DNA of 64,000 nucleotides, from assembly GCA_963743595.1 (NCBI GenBank), contig CAVURW010000014.1:120926-184925 (forward strand), read 5' to 3'. A program made the translations under genes and the position numbers. Positions 1-9,424 of this stretch are shown in pieces; the first letter of the stretch is position 1, and the number at the start of each line of letters is the position of its first letter. The stretch comes from CAVURW01 sp963743595. Its GTDB lineage: Bacteria > Verrucomicrobiota > Verrucomicrobiia > Methylacidiphilales > UBA1321. The notes under the pieces are model-generated. The model had not been told where the DNA came from and searched no databases. It saw nothing but the letters and a program-made list of their open reading frames with translations.

Positions 1-1307
1 TCGGCCAGTTTCTTGATGCCGACCTTACTGCCGATGAGCGCGGCGACTTTCGGGTTGGCCAGCGGTAAATCAAAGACGGCGGAGACCTGGTGGCCAGTGT
101 AGTCAATCGAGCCGGTTCCTTTTGAGTCGAGGAACGGAGCGAGTTTGTTGCCCGGAAGAACCAAATGCACGGTGAAATCCTTAAACCGCGTGGTCACCTG
201 TGCTTTCGGCGAGTACTTCAACTCGGTCACCACTTCACCCTGCGCGGAAATCGGGTTGATCTCGTCCGTCTGCAGTGCGCTAAGAGGCAGGAAAAGGGTC
301 GGTCTGCCCGCGAGCCGCCCGTCGGTCAGGCTCACCTGGGAAACAATCGTCAACGTGTTCAGCCCCCAGCCATTCCAATCACTGGCCACGCAGAGATTAC
401 TCGCCTCGGCAAACAAGCCGGGGGCCATGCCGATTGACGCGGCCAGCGCACTGTAGTTGCACGTGGGGCAACGCACTTTCAGGTGCTCCGCAAGATCAGC
501 GCGGGTAAAGACGCTCGGCAATTCCAGGTCGCCATTCAAAGCACCAAAAGGCGATTCGGCGGTCCAATTCTCGATCTTTAAATCGTAGTTCGACTGTAGA
601 TTCGACTTAAACACCAGCTTCGTGCAGGTGAACCCGGTTCCATCGAAGCTGGCGCTCTCGGCTGTGCAGGGCAGGTCGTTCAGGATAAAATTGCCACCCG
701 TCGGGAAGTGGCACTCGCCCTCAGCATTGATGTGTTGAATGCTTGCGTACTCGCGTCCCTTATCGTCATTCAGGGTAATCGTCCCCTCCACGATCTTGAT
801 TCGGTCCAGTTTAATATCCCAGCCGATAGAAGAGAGGTGCGGGTAATCGACACCATCCACAATTGTGCCTAGAGGCGGTGGCGGAACGGGCAAACCATCC
901 ACCGGCAAGCCGTCATCTCCATAGTAACCGGCCACCGGTTCCTGAGTCAAAATCCAGCGCGGCGCGTAAATTCGAATCTCGTCTAGTTTAACGACACTGC
1001 CGGTTAAGAGGTTGGTCCAGCTCCATGGAAACGAGATCTTGGGGATGCGCACCTTCAGCCGCTGCACGCCTGTTCCGAGCGTATCCACTTCCGTATCGAT
1101 GACATTAATCGAACCGCGGTAATCGTAAAAAATATCGGCGATGTGAACCCGTCCACCTATGGCTTTCGAGAGCTGTGCCTCAAATTCCGAGCGAACCTCC
1201 TCCGAGCTTACGTACTTAAAGACGCGATAGTACTCGTGGAGGCCGTACCAGCCCACCCCAAGTACTAAAAAGAACACGATAGCCAGCAGTAGCCGAACTT
1301 TCCACAT
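1..1307 (-). CDS. AsmA-like envelope protein (3' end cut by window edge)
   Basis: About 435 N-terminal residues are visible; the frame stays open to the left edge. The start is the ATG at 1307, giving MWKVRLLL followed by one hydrophobic helix (about residues 3-22) and then a long stretch of beta-rich segments. One-helix anchor plus long beta-rich periplasmic body is the AsmA/TamB-like plan used for inter-membrane lipid transport or outer-membrane assembly, but I recognise the plan rather than a signature motif. There is a short proline patch near residue 140 and a C-x-x-C pair near residue 280. It is the last visible gene of the minus-strand run that includes surA-like and mfd, 55 bases after the surA-like stop. 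Function is inferred. Confidence 0.6.
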   Translation of the reverse strand, partial: MWKVRLLLAIVFFLVLGVGWYGLHEYYRVFKYVSSEEVRSEFEAQLSKAIGGRVHIADIFYDYRGSINVIDTEVDTLGTGVQRLKVRIPKISFPWSWTNLLTGSVVKLDEIRIYAPRWILTQEPVAGYYGDDGLPVDGLPVPPPPLGTIVDGVDYPHLSSIGWDIKLDRIKIVEGTITLNDDKGREYASIQHINAEGECHFPTGGNFILNDLPCTAESASFDGTGFTCTKLVFKSNLQSNYDLKIENWTAESPFGALNGDLELPSVFTRADLAEHLKVRCPTCNYSALAASIGMAPGLFAEASNLCVASDWNGWGLNTLTIVSQVSLTDGRLAGRPTLFLPLSALQTDEINPISAQGEVVTELKYSPKAQVTTRFKDFTVHLVLPGNKLAPFLDSKGTGSIDYTGHQVSAVFDLPLANPKVAALIGSKVGIKKLA

Positions 1308-1362
1308 TCATGTGAATTAGCAATCGAACGCCACACTGACAAGTGAACTTCTCCTCACCCAG

Positions 1363-2433
1363 CTAAAAGATTTTGATATAAGCCTTCGCCCGTAACCGGT
1401 CCAGCCAATCTTCATATCGCTTTTGCTGCTCCTCTTCCAGAACGGCTGCGTCGATATCTGGGCGAACCTCTTCGATCTTAGCGATCGACGGAAGCTTGCG
1501 ATCATTTAGTTTCAAAATGAAGTAGTAACCATCTGCCGTCTCGATGACATCCGTAAATTGGCCGGGCTGCAACTTAATCAGCGGTTCCCACAAGTCTTCG
1601 CGCAAGGCATTGACGCCGGTTTTTGTGCGCATGCCCATTTCACCACCAGCATCTTTATCGTCGGACTCAGAGTACTGCTTGGCTAGATCTTCAAACTTGG
1701 CACCCGCATAGAGTTGACTCACGATTTGATCGGCCAATTCCCGTTTCGGATCGTAAGCGATCTGCTGTCCGTTCGGGCCGGTTTTGTAGCTGGGCGTGGC
1801 CGATTTCGTTAAGAAAATCTTGCTCACATCCAATTGCTCGTCGGTGGTGTATTTCTTTAAATTATCCTGGTAATACTTCTCCACTTGATAGGGGGAAACC
1901 AAGCTTGCCTGGCCCACCTGTCGGCTGCGCATGTAAACCGCAATGGTACTATCTGCGATATCTTTTCGAGCTTTTGACATGGTTATGCCGCGCGCTTCCA
2001 GCGTCTTAATGAACGCCACACGATCTCCGTTGTAATCGTTGCGAATCGTGTCATCCAGTCGTTGGTTGATGTAGATTTCCGGGATCTGCCCGCCGGACCG
2101 TTTAAACTCAGTCAAAATCAGTTTCGTCTCAATTAATGCCTTGAGCGCGTTTAGCTCCGCGTCTTGCAAGCGCGAGGGGAGATCGGGCCCGTGATAGTTT
2201 TGCTCAAGAATGCGCACCGTCTGCGCAGCGGCCTGTTTCACTTCCAAATTCGTGATCACCTGATCATCCACGAGCGCTCGAATCCCATCCACCATGAGCT
2301 GGCCGTGCACGGGATTTCCTGCCAGGCAAATGAAGCACAAAATCATCACGCTCGTGATGATTGGGCCTCGGAATAATGTGTTTATCTGGCGCTGGGAATT
2401 AAAATTCACGACTCGGTTATCGACGTTTCTCAA
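1363..2433 (-). CDS. SurA-like periplasmic peptidyl-prolyl isomerase/chaperone
   Basis: Predicted periplasmic chaperone for outer-membrane proteins. A hydrophobic signal lies at about residues 27-44 and is followed by the SurA-type opening 'IRALVDDQVITNLEV'. An N-terminal chaperone domain covers about residues 45-190. One parvulin domain follows at about 195-310, with the family segments FEDLAKQYSES, GGEMG and LQPGQFTDVIETADGYYF. E. coli SurA has two parvulin domains; this 356-residue protein has one. The first ATG (2433) overlaps the end of mfd by 17 bases, suggesting translational coupling; an internal ATG at 2346 would give a more normal signal peptide starting MILCFICLAG. Assignment to the SurA/PrsA class is firm, strict orthology less so. 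Confidence 0.85.
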   Translation of the reverse strand: MRNVDNRVVNFNSQRQINTLFRGPIITSVMILCFICLAGNPVHGQLMVDGIRALVDDQVITNLEVKQAAAQTVRILEQNYHGPDLPSRLQDAELNALKALIETKLILTEFKRSGGQIPEIYINQRLDDTIRNDYNGDRVAFIKTLEARGITMSKARKDIADSTIAVYMRSRQVGQASLVSPYQVEKYYQDNLKKYTTDEQLDVSKIFLTKSATPSYKTGPNGQQIAYDPKRELADQIVSQLYAGAKFEDLAKQYSESDDKDAGGEMGMRTKTGVNALREDLWEPLIKLQPGQFTDVIETADGYYFILKLNDRKLPSIAKIEEVRPDIDAAVLEEEQQKRYEDWLDRLRAKAYIKIF

Positions 2434-5400
2434 GCAAGGAGTCGATCCATGCTAAAATCTCCTTTAGCTTACGGAGTGGCTTTTGCTCGGTCAAGCGTGG
2501 AAACTTGCCGCCTACCATAACGTAATCTTGCCCTTGGCGCAGCATCAGCTTCTCACCTTGCGTCTCCACCAGGACAATGCGCGCCTGGGAGGCCTGGATT
2601 TTGATGGCAGTACTAAGCAGCAATCGCTCCACCGTTTCCGGCCATTTGCCATGTTTATCCCGCCATTCCTGGCGAATGACCTCCAACTCCTTCACGTTGC
2701 TGGTCTCCGCCAAGCGCTTGTAGCCCTCCATGCGCCACCGGGTTTCGCTCATGAAACTGCGCGGCAAAAACGCACCATACTTCCCTGCCCGCGTATCTTC
2801 GTCGCTCTCGGACCACACGAGGAAATCGAACTCCAGCTTGGTTTCGATCAATCGCCCCGCTTTCTCCCCCTTCATTTTCGCGACGGCCATCTTGAGCAGT
2901 TGGCAGTACAAATCGAACCCGACTGCGGTGATGTGTCCGCTCTGTGCCGTTCCGAGCAGATTCCCGGCACCGCGAATCTCCAGATCGCGCATGGCGATTT
3001 TAAAACCCGAGCCGAGCTGCGTGTATTGTTTGATCGCTGAGACACGCTTGCGGGCTTCTCCTGCGGGCAGTAGCGAGCGGGGCAAGAAAAGGTATGCATA
3101 CGCCCGGTGATGCGCTCGACCGACGCGCCCACGCAATTGATACAGATCGGCCAATCCAAATCGATCTGCGCGATCGATGATGATTGTATTGGCATTGGGA
3201 ATATCGATGCCGCTTTCAATAATCGTGGTGGAGAGAAGAATATCGGCGCGCCCCTCAATGAACCGTGTCATCACATCTTCCAGCTCGTCCGGCTCCATCT
3301 GCCCGTGACCGATGACGATTTTCGCTTTCGGAACGAGCGCCTGGATTCGCTCCGCCGTATCCGGCAATGAACTGATTCGGTTGTGCAGAAAGTAGACTTG
3401 GCCGCTCCGTTCCATTTCCCGTGAAATCGCGTCCCGTATGATCCGTTCATCGTACGGGCAAACCATCGTTTCGACGGGGTGGCGATTGGGCGGTGCGGTT
3501 TCGATGGTGCTCATGTCGCGAGCGCCGGTTAGCGAGAGGTAGAGGGTGCGGGGAATGGGAGTTGCCGAAAGCGTCAGCACGTCGACGAGTTGAAAAAGCT
3601 GCTTGAATTTCTCCTTTTGTTTGACGCCAAACCGCTGTTCTTCGTCGATGATGACTAGCCCCAACGACTTAAACCTCACATCTTTTGAGAGAAGTCGATG
3701 GGTTCCCACCACCACATCCACACTCCCATTCTTTAAGCCTTCCAGAGTGTCGCGCTCCTCTTTCGCCGAGCGCAACCGGTTCAGGCATTCCACGCGGAAT
3801 GGGTAACCCGCGTAGCGCTCGCGCAAGGTCTTGAGGTGCTGCTCCGCCAGAACCGTGGTCGGCGCCAAAAACGCCGCCTGCTTTCCCTCTTGAATCGCCT
3901 TAAAAACCGCGCGAATCGCCACCTCGGTTTTTCCGAAACCGACATCGCCACAAATCAGCCGATCCATCGGGCGCGCACGTTGCATGTCGAGCTTTGTCTC
4001 CACGATGGCGCGCATCTGATCTTCGGTCTCTTCATAAACAAAAGAGTCCTCGAATTCCTGCTGCCACGGCGTGTCAGACTGGAACGTGTAGCCGACCTGC
4101 GATTCCCGCGTTGCCTGCACCGAAATGAGCTGCGCAGCATAGTCCATGACAGCTTTTTGGGTCGAGATCTTTGCCCGTTCCCAGCGTGCACCGCCCATCG
4201 TATCCAGTGCCGGGTGCCGCTTGCCCACGCCAACATATTTCGTCACTAAAAACGCCTGCTCCATGGGCACGTAGAGGATGCTTTTTTCGGCGAATTCCAG
4301 AACCAGTACCTCGCGCCCTTCATCACCAGAACCCATCGCACCGGGCAGCTCGGTGGTCCCTTTGTAGAGCGCAATGCCGTGGTGCATGTGCACAACGTAA
4401 TCGCCATCTTGAATCTCTGAAAAATCGAGCGCCTGATGCTGGCTACGCATCGAAACGAGCCGTTCCTGTTTTCGCTGGGTGGTTAGCGTTTGATATCGAC
4501 CAAAGATCTCGGCATCCGCCAGTACGACGATCTTGCCGCCGATCCAGACGAAACCGCGTAAGACGGGGCGAATATCAAATTGAATCGATTCCGGGTCGAT
4601 TTGCGCTTCGGTCACGATTTCTGTGAGCCGTTTTTGTTCGCCCTCGTTTTGTGAAAACACGAACACGCTCCATCCCTCGTCTACCCAGTCCCGCAGATGA
4701 TCCAGGAACCGTTCGCGACGCTGTTCTTGCAAAATGAAATCGGTCTTCGAGGCGTGGAGAAAATCGTGCCCGATAAACTCCGAGCAGAGTCGACTCTCCT
4801 CAAAGGAAGCCTCGGCAAGATCATCGTCGCCGCCGATAGAAAACGTCTGCACACTTCGCGGCAGGTAATCGTAAACCGTTGCCGTCTCCGCGTTCGCTGA
4901 ATCGGATTCACCCGACTCCGGAGCTAGGCGGACCTCCAGCTTTTTGAGCGGCTGAATCGAGCGCTGGGTGTCGAGATCGAATTCGCGAATGGAGATCAGC
5001 TCATCGTCCTCCCACTCCGTCCGCAGCGGGACCATCGCCTCGCGCGGATAGAGGTCCAGCACCGCCCCACGCACGCTGAATTGACCGCGATCTTGCACCA
5101 TCGCCTCGCGTGTGTAGCCAGCGGCAACCATGCGTTTCACGAATTCGTCTCGGGGAATCGCACGACCTCGTTCCATTATGAGGCAATGCTCTTTCAGGCT
5201 CTTTAAGGCGGGCAAGTGTTCATCAAGTGACCGGCGCACGATTAGAACCACGCCTTGAAACGCAGGCCCGAGCTTTTCGAGCACTTGGAAGCGCTCCGCC
5301 TCAGTCTCAGCGTTCGGTGAGGCTCCTTCGGCCAGCCGTTCCGTGGGCGGAAACACCAGACAACTGGTGCCCCACGCCGTCAGATCACTCGCCAGTTCCT

Positions 5401-5590
5401 CCTGCACCTTCACGTTCGGCACAACCACCAGAAACGGATGATGGGGCGATTGCAGAAACCAGCCGCTCAGCAGAAAGCCGTGCGTGGAGCTCGGGAAATG
5501 GGTCAGTGTCCCCGTGCGCGTCGATTCAGGCCGACGAAGTCGACGGTCCTCCCACCACTTTCCAAAAAGCTTCGCTGCCGTCGACATCAA
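2417..5590 (-). CDS. mfd: Mfd transcription-repair coupling factor
   Basis: Mfd displaces RNA polymerase stalled at DNA lesions and recruits the UvrABC excision machinery. The 1057-residue protein is slightly shorter than E. coli Mfd (1148). The UvrB-homology region forms the N-terminal third. The RNA-polymerase-interacting domain begins near 'DYVVHMHHGIALYKG'. Superfamily 2 helicase motifs follow: Walker A GDVGFGKT at about 546-553, DEEQ at about 647-650, LSATPIPRTL, and motif VI RGRVGR at about 822. The C-terminal TRCF domain is complete. It sits between the ptsN-like gene (38-base gap) and surA-like gene (17-base overlap), so it is probably co-transcribed with envelope genes. Confidence 0.97.
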   Translation of the reverse strand: MMSTAAKLFGKWWEDRRLRRPESTRTGTLTHFPSSTHGFLLSGWFLQSPHHPFLVVVPNVKVQEELASDLTAWGTSCLVFPPTERLAEGASPNAETEAERFQVLEKLGPAFQGVVLIVRRSLDEHLPALKSLKEHCLIMERGRAIPRDEFVKRMVAAGYTREAMVQDRGQFSVRGAVLDLYPREAMVPLRTEWEDDELISIREFDLDTQRSIQPLKKLEVRLAPESGESDSANAETATVYDYLPRSVQTFSIGGDDDLAEASFEESRLCSEFIGHDFLHASKTDFILQEQRRERFLDHLRDWVDEGWSVFVFSQNEGEQKRLTEIVTEAQIDPESIQFDIRPVLRGFVWIGGKIVVLADAEIFGRYQTLTTQRKQERLVSMRSQHQALDFSEIQDGDYVVHMHHGIALYKGTTELPGAMGSGDEGREVLVLEFAEKSILYVPMEQAFLVTKYVGVGKRHPALDTMGGARWERAKISTQKAVMDYAAQLISVQATRESQVGYTFQSDTPWQQEFEDSFVYEETEDQMRAIVETKLDMQRARPMDRLICGDVGFGKTEVAIRAVFKAIQEGKQAAFLAPTTVLAEQHLKTLRERYAGYPFRVECLNRLRSAKEERDTLEGLKNGSVDVVVGTHRLLSKDVRFKSLGLVIIDEEQRFGVKQKEKFKQLFQLVDVLTLSATPIPRTLYLSLTGARDMSTIETAPPNRHPVETMVCPYDERIIRDAISREMERSGQVYFLHNRISSLPDTAERIQALVPKAKIVIGHGQMEPDELEDVMTRFIEGRADILLSTTIIESGIDIPNANTIIIDRADRFGLADLYQLRGRVGRAHHRAYAYLFLPRSLLPAGEARKRVSAIKQYTQLGSGFKIAMRDLEIRGAGNLLGTAQSGHITAVGFDLYCQLLKMAVAKMKGEKAGRLIETKLEFDFLVWSESDEDTRAGKYGAFLPRSFMSETRWRMEGYKRLAETSNVKELEVIRQEWRDKHGKWPETVERLLLSTAIKIQASQARIVLVETQGEKLMLRQGQDYVMVGGKFPRLTEQKPLRKLKEILAWIDSLLEKRR

Positions 5591-5628
5591 GCCCTCGACT
5601 ATACACGATGTTACCCGGAACCGCTACT

Positions 5629-6081
5629 CTACCGCGTCTCGGTACGGGAAATGACTTCTAGAAACTCTTCGGATGTGGTCGCGCGGAGCAATTGCCCCTT
5701 CACGTTATCGTCTTTAATCAGGCGGGCCAATCCACCGACCACGCTGAGGTACTCCGTGACCATGCGCTTGGGCGTGCCGATAACGAAAACCAGCCGCACG
5801 TTCTGCCCTGAATTCTCAAACCACACTCCCTTTTCGCTGCGACCGACGCTTAGAACCATCGCCTTCAAATGATCGGTGCGGGCGTGAGGAAATGCGATTT
5901 CATTAACGCACGTCGTCTCGACTTTTTCCCGGGCAAGGAGCTCCTGGTAAAAGGCTTCGAATTCCACAACCGAAGGATGTCCTTTCAAAAGCACCGCTAC
6001 TTCGCGAATGGCCTCCGATTGACCTCGCTCTTCCAGATTCAGTTTGATCTGGTTGGGAGTAAGAAGCCGGGAAATCAACAT
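5629..6081 (-). CDS. PTS EIIA domain protein (fructose/PtsN type)
   Basis: A single 150-residue EIIA domain of the mannitol/fructose/nitrogen-regulatory class. The phospho-acceptor histidine is H66 in the family segment NEIAFPHART. The C-terminal half carries LVFVIGTP and the helical tail typical of the fold. There is no membrane domain and no other PTS component nearby, so a regulatory role like PtsN (EIIA-Ntr) is more likely than sugar uptake; that is inference. It lies 29 bases after the TPR gene and 38 bases before mfd, which suggests one operon. Confidence 0.88.
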   Translation of the reverse strand: MLISRLLTPNQIKLNLEERGQSEAIREVAVLLKGHPSVVEFEAFYQELLAREKVETTCVNEIAFPHARTDHLKAMVLSVGRSEKGVWFENSGQNVRLVFVIGTPKRMVTEYLSVVGGLARLIKDDNVKGQLLRATTSEEFLEVISRTETR

Positions 6082-6110
6082 AGGGGCGGTTGTACCTCTT
6101 AGGAATCAAA

Positions 6111-8291
6111 CTACATTTTCAGAAGTTTTTCCAACTGATCATTCCGCGTGGAACCCAAATCAATCGCCTTACGATAATGCTTTTGAGCATCGTCGATCTT
6201 GGCCGGATCTTTGGCCTCAACAAGCGCCAAGAACATGTGAACTTCCGCCTGTTGGTCGTTCAAATCCAGGGAATGCTGAACGTGCTTTTCAGACATTTCC
6301 ACCCAACCTTTTTCATAGCAGGCACGACCGAGAACATAATGACTCAATGCATCTGTGGGATCAATCGCGATGGCCTGGGTCAGCTCATCGATGCACGCTT
6401 CATAGCTGCGAATTTGGTAGTAAACGATTCCCAGGTTCCGATGGCAGAGGGAATCGGTCGGGCAGAGCTTGATTCCCTGGAGCAGCGCCTTACGAGCTTC
6501 ACCGTACTCGCCTTGGTGGAACCGGACGACCCCGAGATTACTCCAGGCGTAGAGGCTCTCTGGGTACTTGGAAATGATCTCGTCATAACGCGCCGCGGAT
6601 TCATCGAACCGGTTCATTTTGAAAAGATCGGCCGCTTCCTGGGCCAGCGTCTTCATGTCATCGGGAATGGTCGGCAGATGCTGTAGGTCCTCGGGATTCG
6701 GGGTGGGTGTCGGGGTCGTTTCGACAACCACGGGCGCTTGCGTCGGCGTCATCATCGCCACTTGATCCGGGGTCGGTTGCGGGGTCGCATTAACCACAGC
6801 GGCGGGAGCGGGCGTCGTGGTATCCGGTTGAGTCGCGGGCTGCTGCGTGGGCACCGGAGTTGGCGTGGGGTTATCGGCGACCATCGGTGCCGTCGTTACC
6901 AGAGGGGCGGGCGTCGGAGTGGGGTTATCGGCGACTGTCGCCGGCGGCAGGGTCGGCTGAGGAACAGGAGCAGGCGTGTCCAGCGCGACAGGGGCGGTGC
7001 TCGGCACAGGCGATGGACCGGCGGAAGGCGTGGTCTGCGCCATGGCTTCCGGGCTCGGCGAGGCGACCGCAGGTGTGGGGGGTTGCGCATCCGGCGGCTG
7101 CGTTATCGCCGTGGCGGCCACCTGAGCTGCGGCAGGCGTCGGACTGGGGGTCAGTTGCGCGACCGAGAAATCGGGATGAGGCACATCAGTTGGCGTATCG
7201 AGCGGCAGCGTGGGCATCGACATTTGTTTAATCAAATCGCGCTCCTCCGTGGTCAGAGCGACCGCAGGCGAGGTGATGATCTCCATCTGCTCTTTCAGCT
7301 TCTTCGATTGCACACGGAGCTTCTGGAATTCTTCCTCAGCCAAACGCTTCGCCGCCGTGCGCCGGTCTTCATCCTGCAATTGCTTTTGCAGAATCGAGCG
7401 CAACATCAGGTTTTCGCGTTCCAACGCTGGTTCTTGTGCGAGTTTTTTGTTAGCCGTATCGAGCTTGGCGATGCTCTCTTCCAGCTGTTGATGCAGCGAC
7501 TTATTCTGATCATCCAGCGCCTGCTTTTCCTTTTGCGAAAGAGCAAGTTGGTCCTGCGCATCTTTGAGCTGACCTTCCACTTGAGTCAGTAATGCGTTGG
7601 CGCCACCGCCGCTCGTCAACGTTTTGATCTGTGCCTGCAACTGCTCCGCTTGGTCCTTCAGAACCTTGTTCTCCGCCGACAAAGCATTGACCTGAGTCTC
7701 ATCCACCAACGGCTTTTGATTTTGTGCGTCCTGGAGCTGCTTCTTGACGTTGGCCAGTTGGCTCGACAAATCGTTGATCTGCGAGTTTTGTGTGTACGAC
7801 TGCTTTTGGAGAGACTGAAACGCTTTGATCGCCGAATCGAGCCGCACCATGGCTCGGTCATTCATGAATTGCAGGGCAGAATACCGGCGCTGAAGCTCAT
7901 CGTACGCGTCAGAATTGGGCACCGGAGGAAGTGGCTGAGCCTGATCGCCCTGAGCGGGAGGGGCTACGTTTGTCGGAGCAGGAGTCGGCTGAGTCTTAAT
8001 CAAGTCAGGCAGTACGCTGATCTCATATTGGCAATCGCGCATCCGTGCCGCGACCATCGCTTGTTCCCACGTGGGATCGATCCGCTTGATCTGCACCAGG
8101 CGATCGTAGGCATCGTGAAAGCGTGCATAGGCACCACGGTAATCCTTAGAGTCCTTAAGACTGAATCCGTTCTCGATCTCCAGCCACGCCGTAACGTACC
8201 GGCTCTGCTCATCTTCAGCGAAGAGTCGGTCGCTCGCAAGGAGCAACCCGAAGACACTGAAAACAAAAACCGCCTTAGTGCTTTTCAACAT
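6111..8291 (-). CDS. Secreted coiled-coil, Pro/Thr-rich, TPR-repeat protein
   Basis: 726 residues in four parts. A signal peptide ends near residue 25 (FGLLLASDRLFA). Residues about 30-110 form a short helical domain with WLEIENGFSLKDSKDYRGAYARF, itself TPR-like. Residues about 140-345 are a heptad-rich coiled coil full of Q, K, L and E. Residues about 370-545 are low complexity, rich in Pro, Thr, Ala and Val. The last 170 residues hold at least four TPR units (for example SLYAWSNLGVVRFHQGEYGEA). The plan suggests a periplasmic scaffold. It is the first gene of the run leading to ptsN-like, mfd, surA-like and asmA-like. Precise function unknown. Confidence 0.8.
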   Translation of the reverse strand: MLKSTKAVFVFSVFGLLLASDRLFAEDEQSRYVTAWLEIENGFSLKDSKDYRGAYARFHDAYDRLVQIKRIDPTWEQAMVAARMRDCQYEISVLPDLIKTQPTPAPTNVAPPAQGDQAQPLPPVPNSDAYDELQRRYSALQFMNDRAMVRLDSAIKAFQSLQKQSYTQNSQINDLSSQLANVKKQLQDAQNQKPLVDETQVNALSAENKVLKDQAEQLQAQIKTLTSGGGANALLTQVEGQLKDAQDQLALSQKEKQALDDQNKSLHQQLEESIAKLDTANKKLAQEPALERENLMLRSILQKQLQDEDRRTAAKRLAEEEFQKLRVQSKKLKEQMEIITSPAVALTTEERDLIKQMSMPTLPLDTPTDVPHPDFSVAQLTPSPTPAAAQVAATAITQPPDAQPPTPAVASPSPEAMAQTTPSAGPSPVPSTAPVALDTPAPVPQPTLPPATVADNPTPTPAPLVTTAPMVADNPTPTPVPTQQPATQPDTTTPAPAAVVNATPQPTPDQVAMMTPTQAPVVVETTPTPTPNPEDLQHLPTIPDDMKTLAQEAADLFKMNRFDESAARYDEIISKYPESLYAWSNLGVVRFHQGEYGEARKALLQGIKLCPTDSLCHRNLGIVYYQIRSYEACIDELTQAIAIDPTDALSHYVLGRACYEKGWVEMSEKHVQHSLDLNDQQAEVHMFLALVEAKDPAKIDDAQKHYRKAIDLGSTRNDQLEKLLKM

Positions 8292-8500
8292 ACGTATTTT
8301 AAAATCGAGCTCTTCTCCAGCTAAATCAAAGTCCAGTTAATAAATGAACTTTAGTCCTCGCCACCTTATAGCGTATATGACCTCTCCTGAACTTCCAAGG
8401 ACGAAAAACCGCCCCCATATTTCAATTGTGAAAGGCCCGAATGAGTCTGGACCTCATTTCGTAACTGGGTGATTGTTAGCAGGTTCCGACGAATTTCTCT

Positions 8501-9424
8501 ATGAAATGTTTCGTACATACCGACTATTTTTTGCCCTTGCCGGTAAACCATCCTTTTCCTATGGAGAAATTTCGAGAATCGCGAGTGGCAATTGAACGGG
8601 AATGTTCGACAGCGGAATTTCCACCAGTCGAGTTGATCGATTTTGCCAGCCTGCTGCGTGTTCATTCGGAAAAATATCTAAGCAGTATCGAATCGGGCCA
8701 ACTCTCTCCGGACGAGCTTTACCGGCTCGGCCTGCCGTGGTCGCCGAATCTCTTGCGCCGCTGTTGGCTGGAGACCTCGGCAACGGTGCTCGCTGCAAAT
8801 GCCGCGCGTATCGACCACGTCGCCTGCAATCTAGGCGGCGGAACTCATCACGCGTTTCCAGAGCGTGGCCTCGGTTATTGTGTCTTAAACGACGTGGCTG
8901 TGGCGATTCATGAGCTCCGGGTCACCACACCGCTGCGGCGGTTTATGGTGATCGATACCGATGCCCACCACGGTAATGGCACCGCAGCGATCTTTGCGAA
9001 TGATCCGGACGTGTTTACCTATTCCATTCATGGCGGGCGCAATTATCCAATTGAAAAACCACCGAGCACGCTCGATGTGCCTCTGCCCCGGCAGGTGGAG
9101 GGCGTCGATTACTTGAAAGCACTGACGGAATCTCTGCCGGGCGCAATCGACTCGTTTCAACCGGAGCTGATCTTTTGGAATTCGGGGGCCGATTGCCACG
9201 TCGACGATCTCTTCGGTCAGATGCGCCTTTCCACGGCACAGATGCGGGAGCGGGATCGACTTGTGCTAGGTTGGATTCGCGCGACCCCAGCGAAACTCGT
9301 CGTCCTGTACGGCGGCGGGTACAATAAGACTCCCGGTTTCACCGCACGACTGCATACTCAAACCATTTTGGCAACTGCAGCCGCCTACGTAGGTTTACCG
9401 AAACCGGACATCGAGCTTCTGTAG
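8501..9424 (+). CDS. Histone-deacetylase-fold amidohydrolase (AcuC/HDAC family)
   Basis: A 307-residue zinc-dependent deacetylase of the arginase/HDAC fold; bacterial members act on acetyl-lysine, acetylpolyamines or similar amides. Visible active-site features are the tandem histidines H116-H117 in LGGGTHHAFP, the zinc ligands D154 and H156 in VIDTDAHHGNGT, the third ligand D231 in NSGADCHVDD, and the late glycine loop LYGGGYN. All catalytic residues seem present. Length is close to the compact bacterial family. It is transcribed alone, diverging from the TPR gene across 209 bases in which I recognise nothing else. Its last 30 bases overlap the 3' end of the convergent DUF1444-like gene. Substrate unknown. 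Confidence 0.93.
   Translation: MKCFVHTDYFLPLPVNHPFPMEKFRESRVAIERECSTAEFPPVELIDFASLLRVHSEKYLSSIESGQLSPDELYRLGLPWSPNLLRRCWLETSATVLAANAARIDHVACNLGGGTHHAFPERGLGYCVLNDVAVAIHELRVTTPLRRFMVIDTDAHHGNGTAAIFANDPDVFTYSIHGGRNYPIEKPPSTLDVPLPRQVEGVDYLKALTESLPGAIDSFQPELIFWNSGADCHVDDLFGQMRLSTAQMRERDRLVLGWIRATPAKLVVLYGGGYNKTPGFTARLHTQTILATAAAYVGLPKPDIELL

Noticed and set aside
6738..7592. Long plus-strand frame rich in Arg and Gly
   Set aside because: It is antisense to the Pro/Thr-rich linker of the TPR protein; composition is that of a codon mirror, with no motif.
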